Positions 27,769 through 38,447 are shown, numbered from the stretch's first letter. The stretch: 64,000 nt of DNA from Campylobacter concisus UNSWCS (GCF_000466685.1 NZ_ANNG01000006.1:1-64000), one strand, 5' to 3'. Notes: a model not told the origin generated them from the letters alone. Numbers and translations are program-made.

Positions 27769-28740
27769 CTTTTCCCTTAATTTATAAATTTGACTTTGCG
27801 CTACACAAAACCGCTGGTTTGATAATAAATTTGCTTTACTCAATAAAATTTAGAAGAGTTTTGCCGATAAAATCACGGAAAACACGGGTTAAATTTAAGC
27901 TTTAGCGAGAAAAAAGCTTTACTTTTGGCTTTTAAAGTATCTTGCAGGCTTTACGTCATCACAAAGACAAAAGCGCGAATATCAAATTTGCCTTTATAGT
28001 CAAATTTACACAAAGCCTACCACTAAAGTTATAGAAAACGCAAACAATTTTAATCTTTGGCAAAAGTAAAAAGAGATTTTTCTCTTTGGCTTTTTTAAAT
28101 ATACGCTTTGCGTCACAAAGCAAAGTCTAAAATATTGGCGCTTGCAAAACTAAATATGAAATTTTTTACAATTAAATTTTAGCAAAAGCTACGATAAGAT
28201 ATATGCCCCTCATAGGCTCTTTGCATAAATTTAACTCGCTTGCTTGTTTTAAATTTTAAAATTTTATCCACTCTGCAACTCCAGTTTAGGCAGATAAATT
28301 TTTACATAAGCTGTTTTATCGCTTTTTTGCCTATTGCGGGCTTTTTCATTAAAGCAGATGACTGTGGGTCAAAGTGTGAAATTTTGCTTTTTTATTAAAT
28401 TTGAACTCAAAACTACAGCTTGGCAGATGCCAACTTATAGGCACTAGCATAAATTTACTACCTTAGCCTCTGCAAAATGGTATTTTTTATCCAAAAAACC
28501 AAAAATTTTAAATTTATCCGCCGTTTGAAGCGTGGGCGTGACTATTTTTTATAACGTTTTATCATTTTTACTAACACAAAAGCCGCCCACTTCATGAAAT
28601 TTAGCCCCAAAAACCCAGTAAATTTCAAACACGCTTCCGCGACTTTTGCAACAACACTTTTCCGCACCAAAAAAGCAAAATTTACCGATCTTTTTAATAA
28701 AAGGCTATGAAATTTTAGTAGTCAAATTTATGCAGAAATT
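27769..28740. repeat. Gene-free spacer with degenerate repeats between converging genes
   Basis: No plausible protein frame is present. A block around 27924-27975 (TTTTGGCTTTTAAAGTAT, then GCTTTACGTCATCACAAAG) recurs in altered form around 28085-28125 (CTTTGGCTTTTTTAAATAT, then GCTTTGCGTCACAAAG), about 161 bases later. AAATTT words are frequent. One hairpin, AAAGAGA-TTTT-TCTCTTT at 28070-28087, is followed by six Ts and could terminate plus-strand transcription. Nothing else is recognised. Confidence 0.5.
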
Positions 28741-30048
28741 TTACTGATTGATCTTATCAAGCAGCTCTTCGACCTCTTCAAGCGCAAAGGCCTCTTCTGA
28801 GCTTTGTTTTAAGAAGCTCTCCATAAATTCTTTTTTCGAGATCGCAAGGTCAAGCTCCTTGTCGCTGCCCTTTTGATATGCGCCGATGCGAAGTAGGACC
28901 TCATTTTCTTTTAAAAGCGAGTAGAGGCGCTTAAATTTCATCGCATTTAGCTTGTGTTCTTTGCCGATCACGTCGCCCATGACACGCGAGGCCGAGTTTT
29001 GGATATTGATAGGTGGGTAGATGCCAAAGTCCGTTAGCTCGCGGCTTAGCACGATGTGGCCGTCTAGGATAGAGCGGCTTTGGTCAGCTATCGGGTCGCT
29101 CATATCATCGCCCTCGACTAGCACGGTGAAAAATGCCGTGATACTGCCCTTGCCCTCCTCTTTGCCGGCGCGCTCCATCAGCTGTGGTAAGAGTGTAAGC
29201 GAGCTTGGCGGATAGCCCTTTGAGGTCGGTGGCTCGCCAAGCGCAAGGCCGATCTCACGCTGTGCCATCGCAAAACGCGTCACACTATCCATGATGAAAA
29301 GCACGTCGTTGCCCTGCTGTTTGAAGTATTCAGCCACGCTCATCGCGCAAAAGGCGCCGTACTTTCGCATGAGCGAGCTATCGTCACTTGTCGCTACGAT
29401 GATGACCGTGCCCTCTAGGTCGCCACCTAGGTTTTTTTCGATAAATTCAGGCACCTCACGGCCACGCTCACCTATTAGCGCGACTACTTTTATGGGAGCT
29501 AGCGTATTTTTTACGATCATGCCCATGAGGGTTGATTTGCCCACGCCTGAACCTGCGAAAATTCCCAGCTTTTGCCCTTTGCCGCAGGTAAGCAGCCCAT
29601 CTATCGTCTTTATGCCAACGCTAAAAGGCTCGTTTATAAGCCCCCTTTTCATCGCATCTATGGGCGCTCTCATGATCGGCATATATTCAGTCGTATCAAT
29701 CGCCCCTTTGCCGTCAATGGGCTTCATAAATGGATCGACCACGCGACCAAGTAAATTTGGCCCCACAGGTATGCTCATGCCTTGATCGCTCTCATAGACA
29801 AAGTCGCCTATCCTAAAGCCCTCGACAAAGCCAAATGGGCTGATATAAGCGCCATCTGTCTTTATCTGCGTGACCATGCCAAGGCCGTTTTTGCTCTTGT
29901 CTTTTGCCACTATGCGCACGATGTCGCCGATACTTGGGCGAAGTCCGGTGATCTCTATCGTAGTAGCTGTGATCTTTGTGATGACGCCAAAGGTATTTGA
30001 GAGCTTCACGCCCTCTTTAAGCCTTGAATTTATACGCTCTAAGCTCAA
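28741..30048 (-). CDS. fliI: Flagellar export ATPase FliI
   Basis: The 435-residue protein belongs to the F1-ATPase beta-like family: Walker [10 protein letters not shown] (residues about 165-173), [34 protein letters not shown] and [14 protein letters not shown]. These are the type III/flagellar export ATPase signatures, separating it from AtpA/AtpD. It drives export of flagellar substrates at the basal body. Its ATG overlaps the folE stop by 4 bases, the same order I recall in C. jejuni (Cj0194-0195). Confidence 0.96.
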   Translation of the reverse strand: MSLERINSRLKEGVKLSNTFGVITKITATTIEITGLRPSIGDIVRIVAKDKSKNGLGMVTQIKTDGAYISPFGFVEGFRIGDFVYESDQGMSIPVGPNLLGRVVDPFMKPIDGKGAIDTTEYMPIMRAPIDAMKRGLINEPFSVGIKTIDGLLTCGKGQKLGIFAGSGVGKSTLMGMIVKNTLAPIKVVALIGERGREVPEFIEKNLGGDLEGTVIIVATSDDSSLMRKYGAFCAMSVAEYFKQQGNDVLFIMDSVTRFAMAQREIGLALGEPPTSKGYPPSSLTLLPQLMERAGKEEGKGSITAFFTVLVEGDDMSDPIADQSRSILDGHIVLSRELTDFGIYPPINIQNSASRVMGDVIGKEHKLNAMKFKRLYSLLKENEVLLRIGAYQKGSDKELDLAISKKEFMESFLKQSSEEAFALEEVEELLDKINQ

Positions 30049-30617
30049 AAATGCGTTTCCCTAGGCGAATTTATAAGAGAGAAAAACTCCCGTCTTGTGT
30101 CTGCGTTTTTGATAAAGCAGCCCCTAAGCGCCGAGGTCGTCGTAGTCGAGTTTATCTTCTCCACGCCCCTCATCTCAACACACATATGCCTAGCCTCAAC
30201 GACTACGCCAACACCTTTTGGAGCGATAACGTCCTCAAGCGCCTTTGCGATCTGTTCGGTCATCTGCTCTTGAATTTGCAAGCGTCTGGCGTAGATATTT
30301 ACCATGCGTGGAATTTTACTAAGGCCAACAACCTTGCCATTTGGGATGTATGCCACATGCACACGGCCAATTATTGGCAACAAATGGTGCTCGCAAAGGC
30401 TGTAAAACTCGATGTTTCGCATTAAAACCATTTCGTTGTTTGAACTAGTAAATAGCGCGTCACCAAGCACCTCTTTTGGGTCCTGCTCGTATCCGCTAGT
30501 TAGAAATTTAAAAGCTTTATAAACGCGTTCTGGGGTTTTAATAAGCCCTTCTCTGTTTGGATCTTCGCCGATAATAGTTAGCATATTTTTAACTGAATTT
30601 TCAAAACTCTCTTGCAT
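30045..30617 (-). CDS. folE: GTP cyclohydrolase I
   Basis: I choose ATG 30617 ([13 protein letters not shown]), behind GGAG seven bases upstream; a frame-open ATG at 30644 would add nine residues and lacks a ribosome site. The 190-residue enzyme has the zinc and catalytic segments [29 protein letters not shown] and CVEMRGVEK. It converts GTP to dihydroneopterin triphosphate for folate synthesis. It is translationally coupled to fliI, and divergent from tig. Confidence 0.95.
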   Translation of the reverse strand: MQESFENSVKNMLTIIGEDPNREGLIKTPERVYKAFKFLTSGYEQDPKEVLGDALFTSSNNEMVLMRNIEFYSLCEHHLLPIIGRVHVAYIPNGKVVGLSKIPRMVNIYARRLQIQEQMTEQIAKALEDVIAPKGVGVVVEARHMCVEMRGVEKINSTTTTSALRGCFIKNADTRREFFSLINSPRETHF

Positions 30618-30714
30618 AAATTTTCTCCATAATTTTATCGCCAAATTCTACGTTAAAACGCCTTTTATATCTATAAAAATTTACAAATTTACAATGAAAT
30701 AAGGAAAATTCTGC

Positions 30715-30720
30715 TATATT
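30715..30720 (+). promoter_or_regulatory. Likely -10 box for tig
   Basis: TATATT preceded by CTGC at 30711-30720, 34 bases before the tig ATG at 30755; ribosome site AAAGGAATT follows. No clear -35 is seen. Confidence 0.5.
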
Positions 30721-30754
30721 TTGGGCTAAAAATTTGTATTCATAAAGGAATTCG

Positions 30755-32086
30755 ATGGAAATCAAAATCAAAGCTCTAGATAGCGTAAATACCCTAGCAA
30801 GCACAACTGTAAGTGCAGATGCTATAAAGTCTAGCGTAGAAAAACTAGCAAAAAAAGCAGCAAAAACTATGAAAGTAGATGGCTTCAGACAAGGCCATGT
30901 GCCAGTCGCTGTCGTGCTAAAACGCTACGAGAAAGAGCTGACAAACGACGCTGAGCAAGATGTCTTAAGAGATGTAGTCGAAGAGGCTATCAAAAAAGCG
31001 GGCAAGAAAAATGACGACCTTATCGGCGAGCCTATCGTTTCAAAATTTGACAGAAAAGATGACAAGATCGACGTTGAGCTAACAGTTTCATTTAAGCCAA
31101 GTGTCGATGTGAGCGGCTATGAGAGCTTGATACCAGAGTTTTCAAACCCACGCGTTTTGAAAAAAGATATCGATGAGAAAAAAGCTGAACTTCTAAAAAT
31201 GATAGCTCCGCTTGAAAAAGTAGAGGGTAAAAGAGGCCTAAAAGTTGGCGATTTTGCTAAATTTGACTTTGAGGGCTTTGTTGATGGCGTTGCATTTGAA
31301 GGTGGCAAGGCTGAAAACTACGTGCTTGAGATCGGCTCAAACCAATTCATCCCAGGCTTTGAAGATGGCATGGTAGGCATAAAAGCTGGTGGCGAAAAAG
31401 ATATCGAGGTTAAATTCCCAGAAAACTATGGCGCTGCACATTTAGCTGGCAAAGACGCTGTTTTTAAAGTCAAACTTCATGAAATTCAAGAGAGAAAGAT
31501 CCCTGAAAAACTAGACGAAGAGATGCTAAAAACTATCCTTCCAAACGAAGAAAAACCAACTGAAGAGCTACTTGAAGAGCGCATAAAAGAGCAAATTCGC
31601 CAAGAGAAAATTTATAAACTTATAAACGAAGAGCTAAAACCAAAATTTGCTGAAGCTGCGGTTGAGAAATTTAAATTTGACGTGCCAAAAAATATCGTCG
31701 AGCAAGAGATCGATATGCAGTTTAGAAACGCATGGAGCTCATTTACTCCAGATGATATGAAGAAATTTAGAGAAGACAAAGACGCTCTAGCTAAAAAACG
31801 TGACGAGTATAGAAAAGACGCTGAAAATAGTGTTCGCCTAACTTTCATCATCGATGAGCTAGCTCGCGTAAGAGGCGTGAAAGTGAGCGATCAAGAGGTC
31901 GTTCAAGCGATCTACTTTGAGGCGTATAGAAGCGGTCAAGATCCAAAAGCGCACCTCGAGATATACCGCAACCAAGGCATGCTCCCAGCTATAAAGATGT
32001 CGATGATCGAAGAGAAGCTATTTAGCGAGCTTTTTAACAAAGAAAAAGACGAGAAAAAAGCAAGCAAAAAAGAGAAGGCTGAGTAA
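30755..32086 (+). CDS. tig: Trigger factor
   Basis: The 443-residue chaperone has an N-terminal ribosome-binding domain with the [16 protein letters not shown] signature (residues about 43-58), a middle FKBP-type peptidyl-prolyl isomerase domain ([16 protein letters not shown], then [20 protein letters not shown]) and a charged helical C-terminal domain. It binds nascent chains at the ribosome exit. The stop codon overlaps the clpP start by one base. Confidence 0.96.
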   Translation: MEIKIKALDSVNTLASTTVSADAIKSSVEKLAKKAAKTMKVDGFRQGHVPVAVVLKRYEKELTNDAEQDVLRDVVEEAIKKAGKKNDDLIGEPIVSKFDRKDDKIDVELTVSFKPSVDVSGYESLIPEFSNPRVLKKDIDEKKAELLKMIAPLEKVEGKRGLKVGDFAKFDFEGFVDGVAFEGGKAENYVLEIGSNQFIPGFEDGMVGIKAGGEKDIEVKFPENYGAAHLAGKDAVFKVKLHEIQERKIPEKLDEEMLKTILPNEEKPTEELLEERIKEQIRQEKIYKLINEELKPKFAEAAVEKFKFDVPKNIVEQEIDMQFRNAWSSFTPDDMKKFREDKDALAKKRDEYRKDAENSVRLTFIIDELARVRGVKVSDQEVVQAIYFEAYRSGQDPKAHLEIYRNQGMLPAIKMSMIEEKLFSELFNKEKDEKKASKKEKAE

Positions 32087-32676
32087 TGAGCTATTACGTT
32101 CCTGTCGTAGTTGAAAGAACTAGCAGAGGTGAGCGAAGCTATGATATATACTCCCGTCTTTTAAAAGACAGGATCGTTATGCTAAGTGGCGAGATAGAGG
32201 ACGGCATGGCTGCTTCTATCGTCGCTCAGCTGCTATTTTTAGAGGCTGAAGATCCAGATAAAGATATCTACCTTTATATAAACTCACCAGGCGGCGTGAT
32301 AACAAGTGGCTTTAGCATCTATGACACGATGAACTACATAAAGCCAGATGTTTGCACTATCTGCATCGGTCAGGCCGCTAGCATGGGCGCATTTTTACTA
32401 AGCTGTGGCGCACCTGGAAAGAGATATGCTCTGCCAAATTCTCGTATCATGATACACCAACCACTTGGCGGTGCTAGAGGACAAGCAACTGATATCGAGA
32501 TACAAGCTCGCGAAATTTTACGTTTGAAAGAAATTTTAAATGGAATTTTGGCAAAAAATACAGGTCAAAAACTAAGCAAGATCGTAAAAGATACTGAGCG
32601 TGACTTTTTTATGAGCTCAGCTGAAGCTAAAGAGTATGGACTTGTCGATAAAATTTTGGAGAAAAGTTTTAAATAA
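32086..32676 (+). CDS. clpP: ATP-dependent Clp protease proteolytic subunit
   Basis: The 196-residue protein has the catalytic serine in [14 protein letters not shown] (about residue 98), histidine in [11 protein letters not shown] (about 123) and the aspartate further on, the ClpP triad. It forms the tetradecameric chamber served by ClpX/ClpA. The gene is embedded between tig and a GGDEF-like gene, all in one direction. Confidence 0.97.
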   Translation: MSYYVPVVVERTSRGERSYDIYSRLLKDRIVMLSGEIEDGMAASIVAQLLFLEAEDPDKDIYLYINSPGGVITSGFSIYDTMNYIKPDVCTICIGQAASMGAFLLSCGAPGKRYALPNSRIMIHQPLGGARGQATDIEIQAREILRLKEILNGILAKNTGQKLSKIVKDTERDFFMSSAEAKEYGLVDKILEKSFK

Positions 32677-32684
32677 GGCCCAAA

Positions 32685-33719
32685 GTGATAAAGATAGATA
32701 ACGCACCAGATCCAAAAAGAAAAGCAGCTAAAGCAAAACCAGCTGTCAAAAAAGAAAAGGTAAATATCTATAAATTTTCAGAGGACGTTTTGCACGAACT
32801 AAGTGACGACAACGTCCCATCTACGCCAACAAACTACTCTATCTACTTTGAAAAGATGCTTGATGGGCAGTCAGATGAGTTTAGAAAAGAGATCGGCGAT
32901 ATCATCGTGGCAAATTCTGAAAGCTCAGTGCCAACAAATGGCAACATTTCTATCGAAAAAGAGGTAAAACAAGGCTTTATCCAGATAAAAAGCATGCTTC
33001 AAGCAGTCGTGCTCATCTATAAAAATTTAGGCATTATGAGAAGTCTAGTGCAAAAGCGCATGGATGGGCTTAAAAACAACACAAACGTCCTTGCGCTGCA
33101 AAATGTCTTAAGCGCCTTCAACCAAGACCTTATCAAGCTAAACGACCTCATGGACAAGCACCTTGACGTCATCAAGATGAGCTACGAAGAGGTCGGCAAG
33201 ATGTTTAAGGCGATCGAAGAGCAGTCGATCTACGACACAACATACGAGGTCTATAACAAGAAATTTCTAGTAGCGACCATAAGCAGCGAGATAGAGTCTG
33301 TTAGGCGCTACGGCTATAATGCCTCATTTTTGCTAGTCAAGATAAAAGACAAATTTGCAAACCGAGTTAAAAATTTAAAAGAGCGAAACAATATGTTTAA
33401 AAGTATGTCGCAGCTTCTTTTAAGAACTTCACGTAGGAGCGATATAGTCGCACACTACGGCGATGGTTGCTTTGCTATGGTGATGAAATACACCGACGAA
33501 AATGGCACAAAGCAAGCGTGCGCGAGAATTTTAAACATGCTCTCATCTATGCCTTGGAAGATCGACAACGAAGAGTGCAAACTAGATGTGCAGATCGTCT
33601 CAAGCATGATCTCAAAGACAAAAAGTACCGAAGAGTTGCTCTCTCACGCACTTGACAAGCTAGAGACCAACCAAGACCTAAATGAGCCACTATTTTTAGA
33701 CGAGAAAGCAGAGAATTAG
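32685..33719 (+). CDS. Degenerate GGDEF-domain protein
   Basis: The GTG start at 32685 is nine bases after clpP. The 344-residue cytoplasmic protein has a Lys-rich N-terminal tail, a helical region and a C-terminal GGDEF-like domain opening with DTTYEVYNKKFLVATISSEI (compare DxLTGLxNRR). The active-site loop reads HYGDGCFAMV near residue 257-262 rather than GGDEF, so diguanylate cyclase activity is doubtful; nucleotide binding or a protein-interaction role is possible. I do not recall this gene between clpP and def in C. jejuni, so it may be an insertion or a loss there. Confidence 0.8.
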   Translation: MIKIDNAPDPKRKAAKAKPAVKKEKVNIYKFSEDVLHELSDDNVPSTPTNYSIYFEKMLDGQSDEFRKEIGDIIVANSESSVPTNGNISIEKEVKQGFIQIKSMLQAVVLIYKNLGIMRSLVQKRMDGLKNNTNVLALQNVLSAFNQDLIKLNDLMDKHLDVIKMSYEEVGKMFKAIEEQSIYDTTYEVYNKKFLVATISSEIESVRRYGYNASFLLVKIKDKFANRVKNLKERNNMFKSMSQLLLRTSRRSDIVAHYGDGCFAMVMKYTDENGTKQACARILNMLSSMPWKIDNEECKLDVQIVSSMISKTKSTEELLSHALDKLETNQDLNEPLFLDEKAEN

Positions 33720-33720
33720 T

Positions 33721-34239
33721 TTGATCCTAGACGTTTTATCCTATCCAAATAAAAAGCTTTATGAAATTTCAAAAGAGGTCAAAGTCTTCGATGAGAAGCT
33801 TCACAAACTTCTTGATGATATGTATGAGACGATGATCGCAAAAGAAGGCATCGGTCTTGCAGCTATACAAATAGGCGTTGCAAAGAGAATTTTCATCATA
33901 AATTTAGCCAACGAAGAGGGCGTGCAAGATAAAGAAAATTTAATCGAGATCATAAACCCAAAATTTGAGCTACGTGAGGGTGAGTGTGTCTATCAAGAGG
34001 GCTGCCTTAGCGTGCCTGGCTACTACGAGGACGTTAAGCGAAGTGAGGTCGTTAGCATCAAATTTCAAGACCGCTTTGGCAAAGAGCAGACCTTAAAAAC
34101 TGACGGGCTACTAGCGATCGCTATCCAGCATGAAAATGACCACCTAGACGGACATCTTTTTATAGAAAAAATAGGCTTTAACAAACGCAAAAAATTCGAC
34201 AAGGAATACAAAAAGCAGAAAAAAGAAAAGACATCATGA
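33721..34239 (+). CDS. def: Peptide deformylase
   Basis: The start is TTG at 33721, one base after the preceding stop. The 172-residue enzyme has all three motifs: GIGLAAIQIG, EGCLSVPG (metal-binding Cys) and QHENDHLDG (HExxH). It removes the formyl group from nascent protein N-termini, fitting its place near tig and clpP. It overlaps the comM-like gene by 4 bases. Confidence 0.97.
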   Translation: MILDVLSYPNKKLYEISKEVKVFDEKLHKLLDDMYETMIAKEGIGLAAIQIGVAKRIFIINLANEEGVQDKENLIEIINPKFELREGECVYQEGCLSVPGYYEDVKRSEVVSIKFQDRFGKEQTLKTDGLLAIAIQHENDHLDGHLFIEKIGFNKRKKFDKEYKKQKKEKTS

Positions 34240-35741
34240 AGTCCTTAAAATGTGCTACATACGGCGACGGACTAAAGATCATTGATGTTGAGTCGATCTT
34301 TTCTCGTGGGCTTCCTGGCTTTAGCATCGTGGGTCTTGCAAGCACCAGCATCAAAGAGAGCACGGAGCGCGTAAAGGCAGCACTTTTAGCGCTTGACTTT
34401 GCCTTTCCAGCACAAAAAATAACCATAAATTTATCCCCCTCAGACCTGCCAAAAAGTGGCTCACACTTTGATCTAAGTATCGCACTTCTCATCGCCCTTC
34501 AAAAGGCAAAAAGCTTAGAAAAAATTTTCGTTTTTGGCGAGCTTGGACTTGATGGCAGTGTAAAAAGCACGGCAAATTTGTTCTCGATCCTACTTTTTTT
34601 AAGCACGCAGGTGCAAAAGGCAAAAATTTTAGTGCCAAGTGAGATAGCTGCAAAAGCCTCAATGATCCCAAATTTAGAGGTTTATGGCGTTAGCACACTA
34701 GAAGAGGCGATCAAGTTTTTTAGCGACACAGAATTTGCTAAAAGCACTCATTTTAACGCCACGCACGAGCTATTTTCAAATGTGATAGAAGTTGGCGGCA
34801 AAAGATATGTTCCAAATTTAAATTATGAGCTTGATTTTAAGGACGTTTTGGGTCAAGAAAGAGCCAAAAGAGCCTGCGTCATCGCAGCCGTTGGCATGCA
34901 CAATATCCTATTTGAAGGCAGCCCAGGCAGCGGTAAGAGCATGTGCGCAAAACGCCTCGTCTATATCATGGCACCACAAAGCTTAGAAGAGGTGCTAAAG
35001 TCCGCCGCCTACCGCTCGCTCAATCTTCAAGATAGCGAATTTACAAGCATTAGAGCCTTTCGCTCGCCGCATCACACCTCGACAAAAAGCTCGATCTTTG
35101 GCGGAGGCTCGAACGTCGCAAAGATCGGCGAGATCGCACTTGCAAATGGCGGAGTGCTATTTTTTGACGAGTTCCCACACTTTGCTAAACAGGTGATAGA
35201 AAGCCTTAGAGAGCCACTTGAGGACAATCAAATCCACATCGCAAGGGTAAATTCAAAAGTGACTTATGAGACTAAATTTATCTTCGTAGCCGCTCAAAAT
35301 CCCTGCCCTTGTGGAAATTTATTCTCCCGCAACCTAAACTGCAAATGCAGCGAAAATGAGATAAAAAACTACAAAGCCAAAATTTCAGCCCCAGTGCTTG
35401 ACCGCATCGATCTAAAAGTCGCCATGGACGAGAGCTCGCCAGATGATAAGGCAAGTTTAAGCTCACGGCAGATGAGCGAGATGGTGCTAAAAGCCTTTAT
35501 CTTTCAAAAAAAGCGGGGTCAAGATGAGCTAAATGGCAAGCTTAGTGACGCGCAGGTGGCTAAATTTTGCACATTAAACACCGAGGCAAGTGAAATTTTA
35601 CAAAAGGCCGCCACAAAGTATAACCTCTCTCAAAGGGGCATAAAAAGGACGCTTAGAGTGGCTAGAAGCATCGCTGATCTTGATGAGAGCGAGCAAATTT
35701 TAAAGCCCCACATCCTAGAGGCGCTTAGTTTTAGGGCATAG
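34236..35741 (+). CDS. comM: YifB/ComM-family Mg-chelatase-like AAA ATPase
   Basis: The 501-residue protein has the N-terminal ChlI-like fold (GLPGFSIVGLASTSIKEST), Walker A EGSPGSGKS (residues about 228-236), Walker B LFFDEFPHF, and the Cys cluster CPCGNLFSRNLNCKC before the conserved ISAPVLDRIDL. ComM is a hexameric helicase that promotes branch migration during natural transformation. Campylobacters are naturally transformable, so the role fits, but family assignment is firmer than function. Confidence 0.92.
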   Translation: MKSLKCATYGDGLKIIDVESIFSRGLPGFSIVGLASTSIKESTERVKAALLALDFAFPAQKITINLSPSDLPKSGSHFDLSIALLIALQKAKSLEKIFVFGELGLDGSVKSTANLFSILLFLSTQVQKAKILVPSEIAAKASMIPNLEVYGVSTLEEAIKFFSDTEFAKSTHFNATHELFSNVIEVGGKRYVPNLNYELDFKDVLGQERAKRACVIAAVGMHNILFEGSPGSGKSMCAKRLVYIMAPQSLEEVLKSAAYRSLNLQDSEFTSIRAFRSPHHTSTKSSIFGGGSNVAKIGEIALANGGVLFFDEFPHFAKQVIESLREPLEDNQIHIARVNSKVTYETKFIFVAAQNPCPCGNLFSRNLNCKCSENEIKNYKAKISAPVLDRIDLKVAMDESSPDDKASLSSRQMSEMVLKAFIFQKKRGQDELNGKLSDAQVAKFCTLNTEASEILQKAATKYNLSQRGIKRTLRVARSIADLDESEQILKPHILEALSFRA

Positions 35742-35742
35742 A

Positions 35743-37146
35743 ATGAAAAATTTATATTTAGATACGAGAGTTTTGGACGAGCGAGCAGGCGAGAAATTTG
35801 ACCTTAGCGAAGAGCTGTTAATGGAAAATGCAGCCACAGCTATAGCAAATTTCATCCGTAAGAAATTTAAAAAAGGCGAGAGGGTGCTTGGCATTTGTGG
35901 TGGCGGAAATAACGGTGCAGACGTGCTTTGCGCTTTAAGGATGCTAGATGGCGAGTTTGAGTGTGAATTTATCCTAGCTAGTAAAAATTTAAAACCACTT
36001 GCGAGCAAACAGCTTGAAAGGGCTAAATTTGCTGGCGTGCGAGAGAGCAAAGATGTAGAAAGTAGCTTAAATATCGCAAAATGCCTCATAGACGGACTTT
36101 TTGGCTCAGGGCTAAATAGAAATTTAGACGAAAAGCACATAGAGCTTATCTCAAAAATAAACGCCAGCCCTGCTTACATCATCGCTTGCGACCTGCCAAG
36201 CGGACTAAGTAGCGATGGTAAGGTGCTTGGCGCTTGCGTAAAAGCAGACGTGACTGTCACGATGGGAGCTAAAAAGCTAGGGCTTTATAGTGACGCGGCA
36301 AAGGACTACGTGGGCAAGATAAAGGTCGCCACTCTTGGCATAAGCGCGCAAAACTACGAGTGCGAGAGCGACTATCACTTGCTTGAAAAATGCGACCTTA
36401 TACTTCCAAATAGAAAAAATCAGTGCGTAAATAAGGGCGACTTTGGCCACGCATTTATCATATCTGGCGAGCACATAGGAGCTAGCAAACTTTGCGCCAA
36501 GGCAGCATTTGCCTTTGGGGCTGGGCTAGTTAGCGTGATAGGCGAGCAAGGTTTAAATTTGCCAACGCATATCATGCAAGCTAGCAAGATAAGTGAGAAA
36601 ATGAACGCTGGAGCCCTTGGCATGGGACTTGGCAAAAAGGGCGTAGAAGAGCTTGAGGTGCAAATTTTAAAAGGCAAAAAGCTTGTGCTTGACGCTGATA
36701 TCTTTTACAGCCCAAAAGTGCTTGATCTGCTAAGCAAAAACTGCGTCTTGACGCCTCATCCAAAGGAGTTTTGCTCGCTTTTAAAAATTTGCAAAATAGC
36801 CGATATAGATGTGCAAACTTTGCAAGAAAACAGATACGCTTACGCGAGGGCTTGGAGCGAGAAATTTAATGCCGTTCTTGTGCTAAAAGGGGCAAATACT
36901 ATAATCGCCAAAGATGGGCAAATTTACGTCATGCCTTATGGCAAAAATACGCTTGCAAAAGGCGGCAGCGGCGACGTGCTAAGCGGTCTTGTGCTAGCAC
37001 TTTTGGCTCAAGGCTACGAGCCACTAAATGCTGCCATCTCAGCCACTTTAGCTCATGCGCTTAGTCTTAGAAATTTTGACAAAAACAGCTACGCGCTGGA
37101 GCCAACAGACATCATCAAAGGAATAAAATGCTTACGAAAAAGATAG
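35743..37146 (+). CDS. nnr: Bifunctional NAD(P)H-hydrate epimerase/dehydratase
   Basis: The 467-residue protein joins a YjeF N-terminal epimerase domain (residues about 1-210, with GICGGGNNGADVL and DLPSGLSSDGKVLG) to a C-terminal ADP/ATP-dependent dehydratase of the ribokinase-like fold (about 220-465, with LTPHPKEF and the AKGGSGDVLSGLVLALL anion hole). It repairs hydrated NADH/NADPH. It starts right after comM and overlaps purN by 19 bases. Confidence 0.95.
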   Translation: MKNLYLDTRVLDERAGEKFDLSEELLMENAATAIANFIRKKFKKGERVLGICGGGNNGADVLCALRMLDGEFECEFILASKNLKPLASKQLERAKFAGVRESKDVESSLNIAKCLIDGLFGSGLNRNLDEKHIELISKINASPAYIIACDLPSGLSSDGKVLGACVKADVTVTMGAKKLGLYSDAAKDYVGKIKVATLGISAQNYECESDYHLLEKCDLILPNRKNQCVNKGDFGHAFIISGEHIGASKLCAKAAFAFGAGLVSVIGEQGLNLPTHIMQASKISEKMNAGALGMGLGKKGVEELEVQILKGKKLVLDADIFYSPKVLDLLSKNCVLTPHPKEFCSLLKICKIADIDVQTLQENRYAYARAWSEKFNAVLVLKGANTIIAKDGQIYVMPYGKNTLAKGGSGDVLSGLVLALLAQGYEPLNAAISATLAHALSLRNFDKNSYALEPTDIIKGIKCLRKR

Positions 37147-37715
37147 CCGTGCTTTTTAGCGGCAGTGGCTCAAATTTAGAAGCGATACTTAAAAAAGTTC
37201 ATAACCAAATTTTTAACGGCGTAAAGATCGAAGTTTGTCTTTGTATCTGCAATAAACCTGGTGCATTTGGCATCGAGCGAGCTAAGAAATTTGGGCTTGA
37301 AACGACGATAATAGAAAGTGCTAAATTTGACAAACGTGAGGAATTTGACGCTGTTTTGGTGGAGCAAATTTTAAAAAGCGGGGCTGATCTAACGGTTCTT
37401 GCAGGCTTTATGAGGATACTAACACCAGTTTTTACGGCGCAGATAAAAGCCATAAACCTTCACCCATCTATCCTGCCGCTTTTTAAGGGCGCGCATGCGA
37501 TAAAGGAGAGCTTTGAGAGCGACATGATGATAGGCGGTGTGAGCGTGCATTATGTGAGTGAGGAGCTTGACGGGGGCAAACTGATCGCGCAAAGGGCATT
37601 TGAGCGCGAGGACGGCATGAGCTTGGAGGCTTGGGAGGCTAAAATCCACGCCATAGAGCATGAAATTTTGCCACAAAGCATAATAAAAATTTTAACAAAG
37701 GAAGTAAATGTTTGA
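37128..37715 (+). CDS. purN: Phosphoribosylglycinamide formyltransferase
   Basis: The ATG at 37128 lies within the end of nnr and has AAAGGA upstream. The 195-residue enzyme carries LFSGSGSNLEAIL (phosphate loop), VLAGFMRIL and INLHPSILPLFKGAHA with the catalytic Asn-His pair, and a later GVSVHYVSEELDGG. It transfers the formyl group from 10-formyl-THF in purine synthesis. Overlaps the terC-like gene by 8 bases. Confidence 0.96.
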   Translation: MLTKKIAVLFSGSGSNLEAILKKVHNQIFNGVKIEVCLCICNKPGAFGIERAKKFGLETTIIESAKFDKREEFDAVLVEQILKSGADLTVLAGFMRILTPVFTAQIKAINLHPSILPLFKGAHAIKESFESDMMIGGVSVHYVSEELDGGKLIAQRAFEREDGMSLEAWEAKIHAIEHEILPQSIIKILTKEVNV

Positions 37716-38433
37716 ATGGTTGAGTTCGCCAGAGGCGTGGATATCGCTACTTACGCTAACTGGCTTGGAGATAGTTTTAGGCATAGATAACATCATATTT
37801 ATCGCTATTTTAGTAGGCAAATTGCCACCAGAGCAAAGGGGCAAAGGCCGCATTTTAGGGCTTGGCTTTGCGATGATCACCAGGATCATCCTGCTACTTT
37901 CGCTATTTTGGATCATGAAGCTTACAAAGCCGCTCTTTAGCATAGGCGAGCTTAGCATCACTGGGCGCGATCTAGTGCTCATAATAGGCGGTCTATTTTT
38001 GATAGTAAAATCATCAATGGAGATCCACGCAAACGCCACTGGCAAGCATGAAGAGGCTCACGAGAGCAAATCTCATCCAGGATTTTTTGCAACTATCCTA
38101 GAAATAGGCATTTTAGACATAGTCTTTTCGCTTGATAGCGTTATCACCGCAGTTGGTATGGCTCAGCACATCGATATCATGATACTTGCCGTCATCATCG
38201 CAGTTGGTGTGATGATGTTTGCCTCAAAGGCGATCTCAGAATTTGTCGATAACAACCCAACGATAAAAATGCTCGCACTAGCATTTTTGGTGCTAGTTGG
38301 CTTTGCGCTCGTGCTTGATGGCTTTGGCGTGCATGTGCCAAAAGGATACATATACTTTGCTATGGGCTTCTCGCTAGCGGTTGAGTGCATAAATATCTAC
38401 GCTAGAAAAAGGGCATTAAGAGATCAAAAATAA
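37708..38433 (+). CDS. TerC-family integral membrane protein
   Basis: The 241-residue protein has about seven transmembrane segments and the family motifs LEIVLGIDNIIFIAIL and DIVFSLDSVITAVGM, each with acidic residues in the membrane. Relatives include YkoY/MeeY-type metal exporters implicated in manganese loading of secreted proteins, and tellurite-resistance TerC. The order purN-terC is one I recall from C. jejuni (Cj0187c-0186c). Substrate is unproven. Confidence 0.9.
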   Translation: MFEWLSSPEAWISLLTLTGLEIVLGIDNIIFIAILVGKLPPEQRGKGRILGLGFAMITRIILLLSLFWIMKLTKPLFSIGELSITGRDLVLIIGGLFLIVKSSMEIHANATGKHEEAHESKSHPGFFATILEIGILDIVFSLDSVITAVGMAQHIDIMILAVIIAVGVMMFASKAISEFVDNNPTIKMLALAFLVLVGFALVLDGFGVHVPKGYIYFAMGFSLAVECINIYARKRALRDQK

Positions 38434-38447
38434 AGATGTGAGCCAAA

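Noticed and set aside
29291-29785. A 164-codon open frame on the plus strand opposite fliI
   Set aside because: It is fully inside the well-conserved fliI gene on the other strand; Ser/Pro-rich content is typical of antisense shadows.
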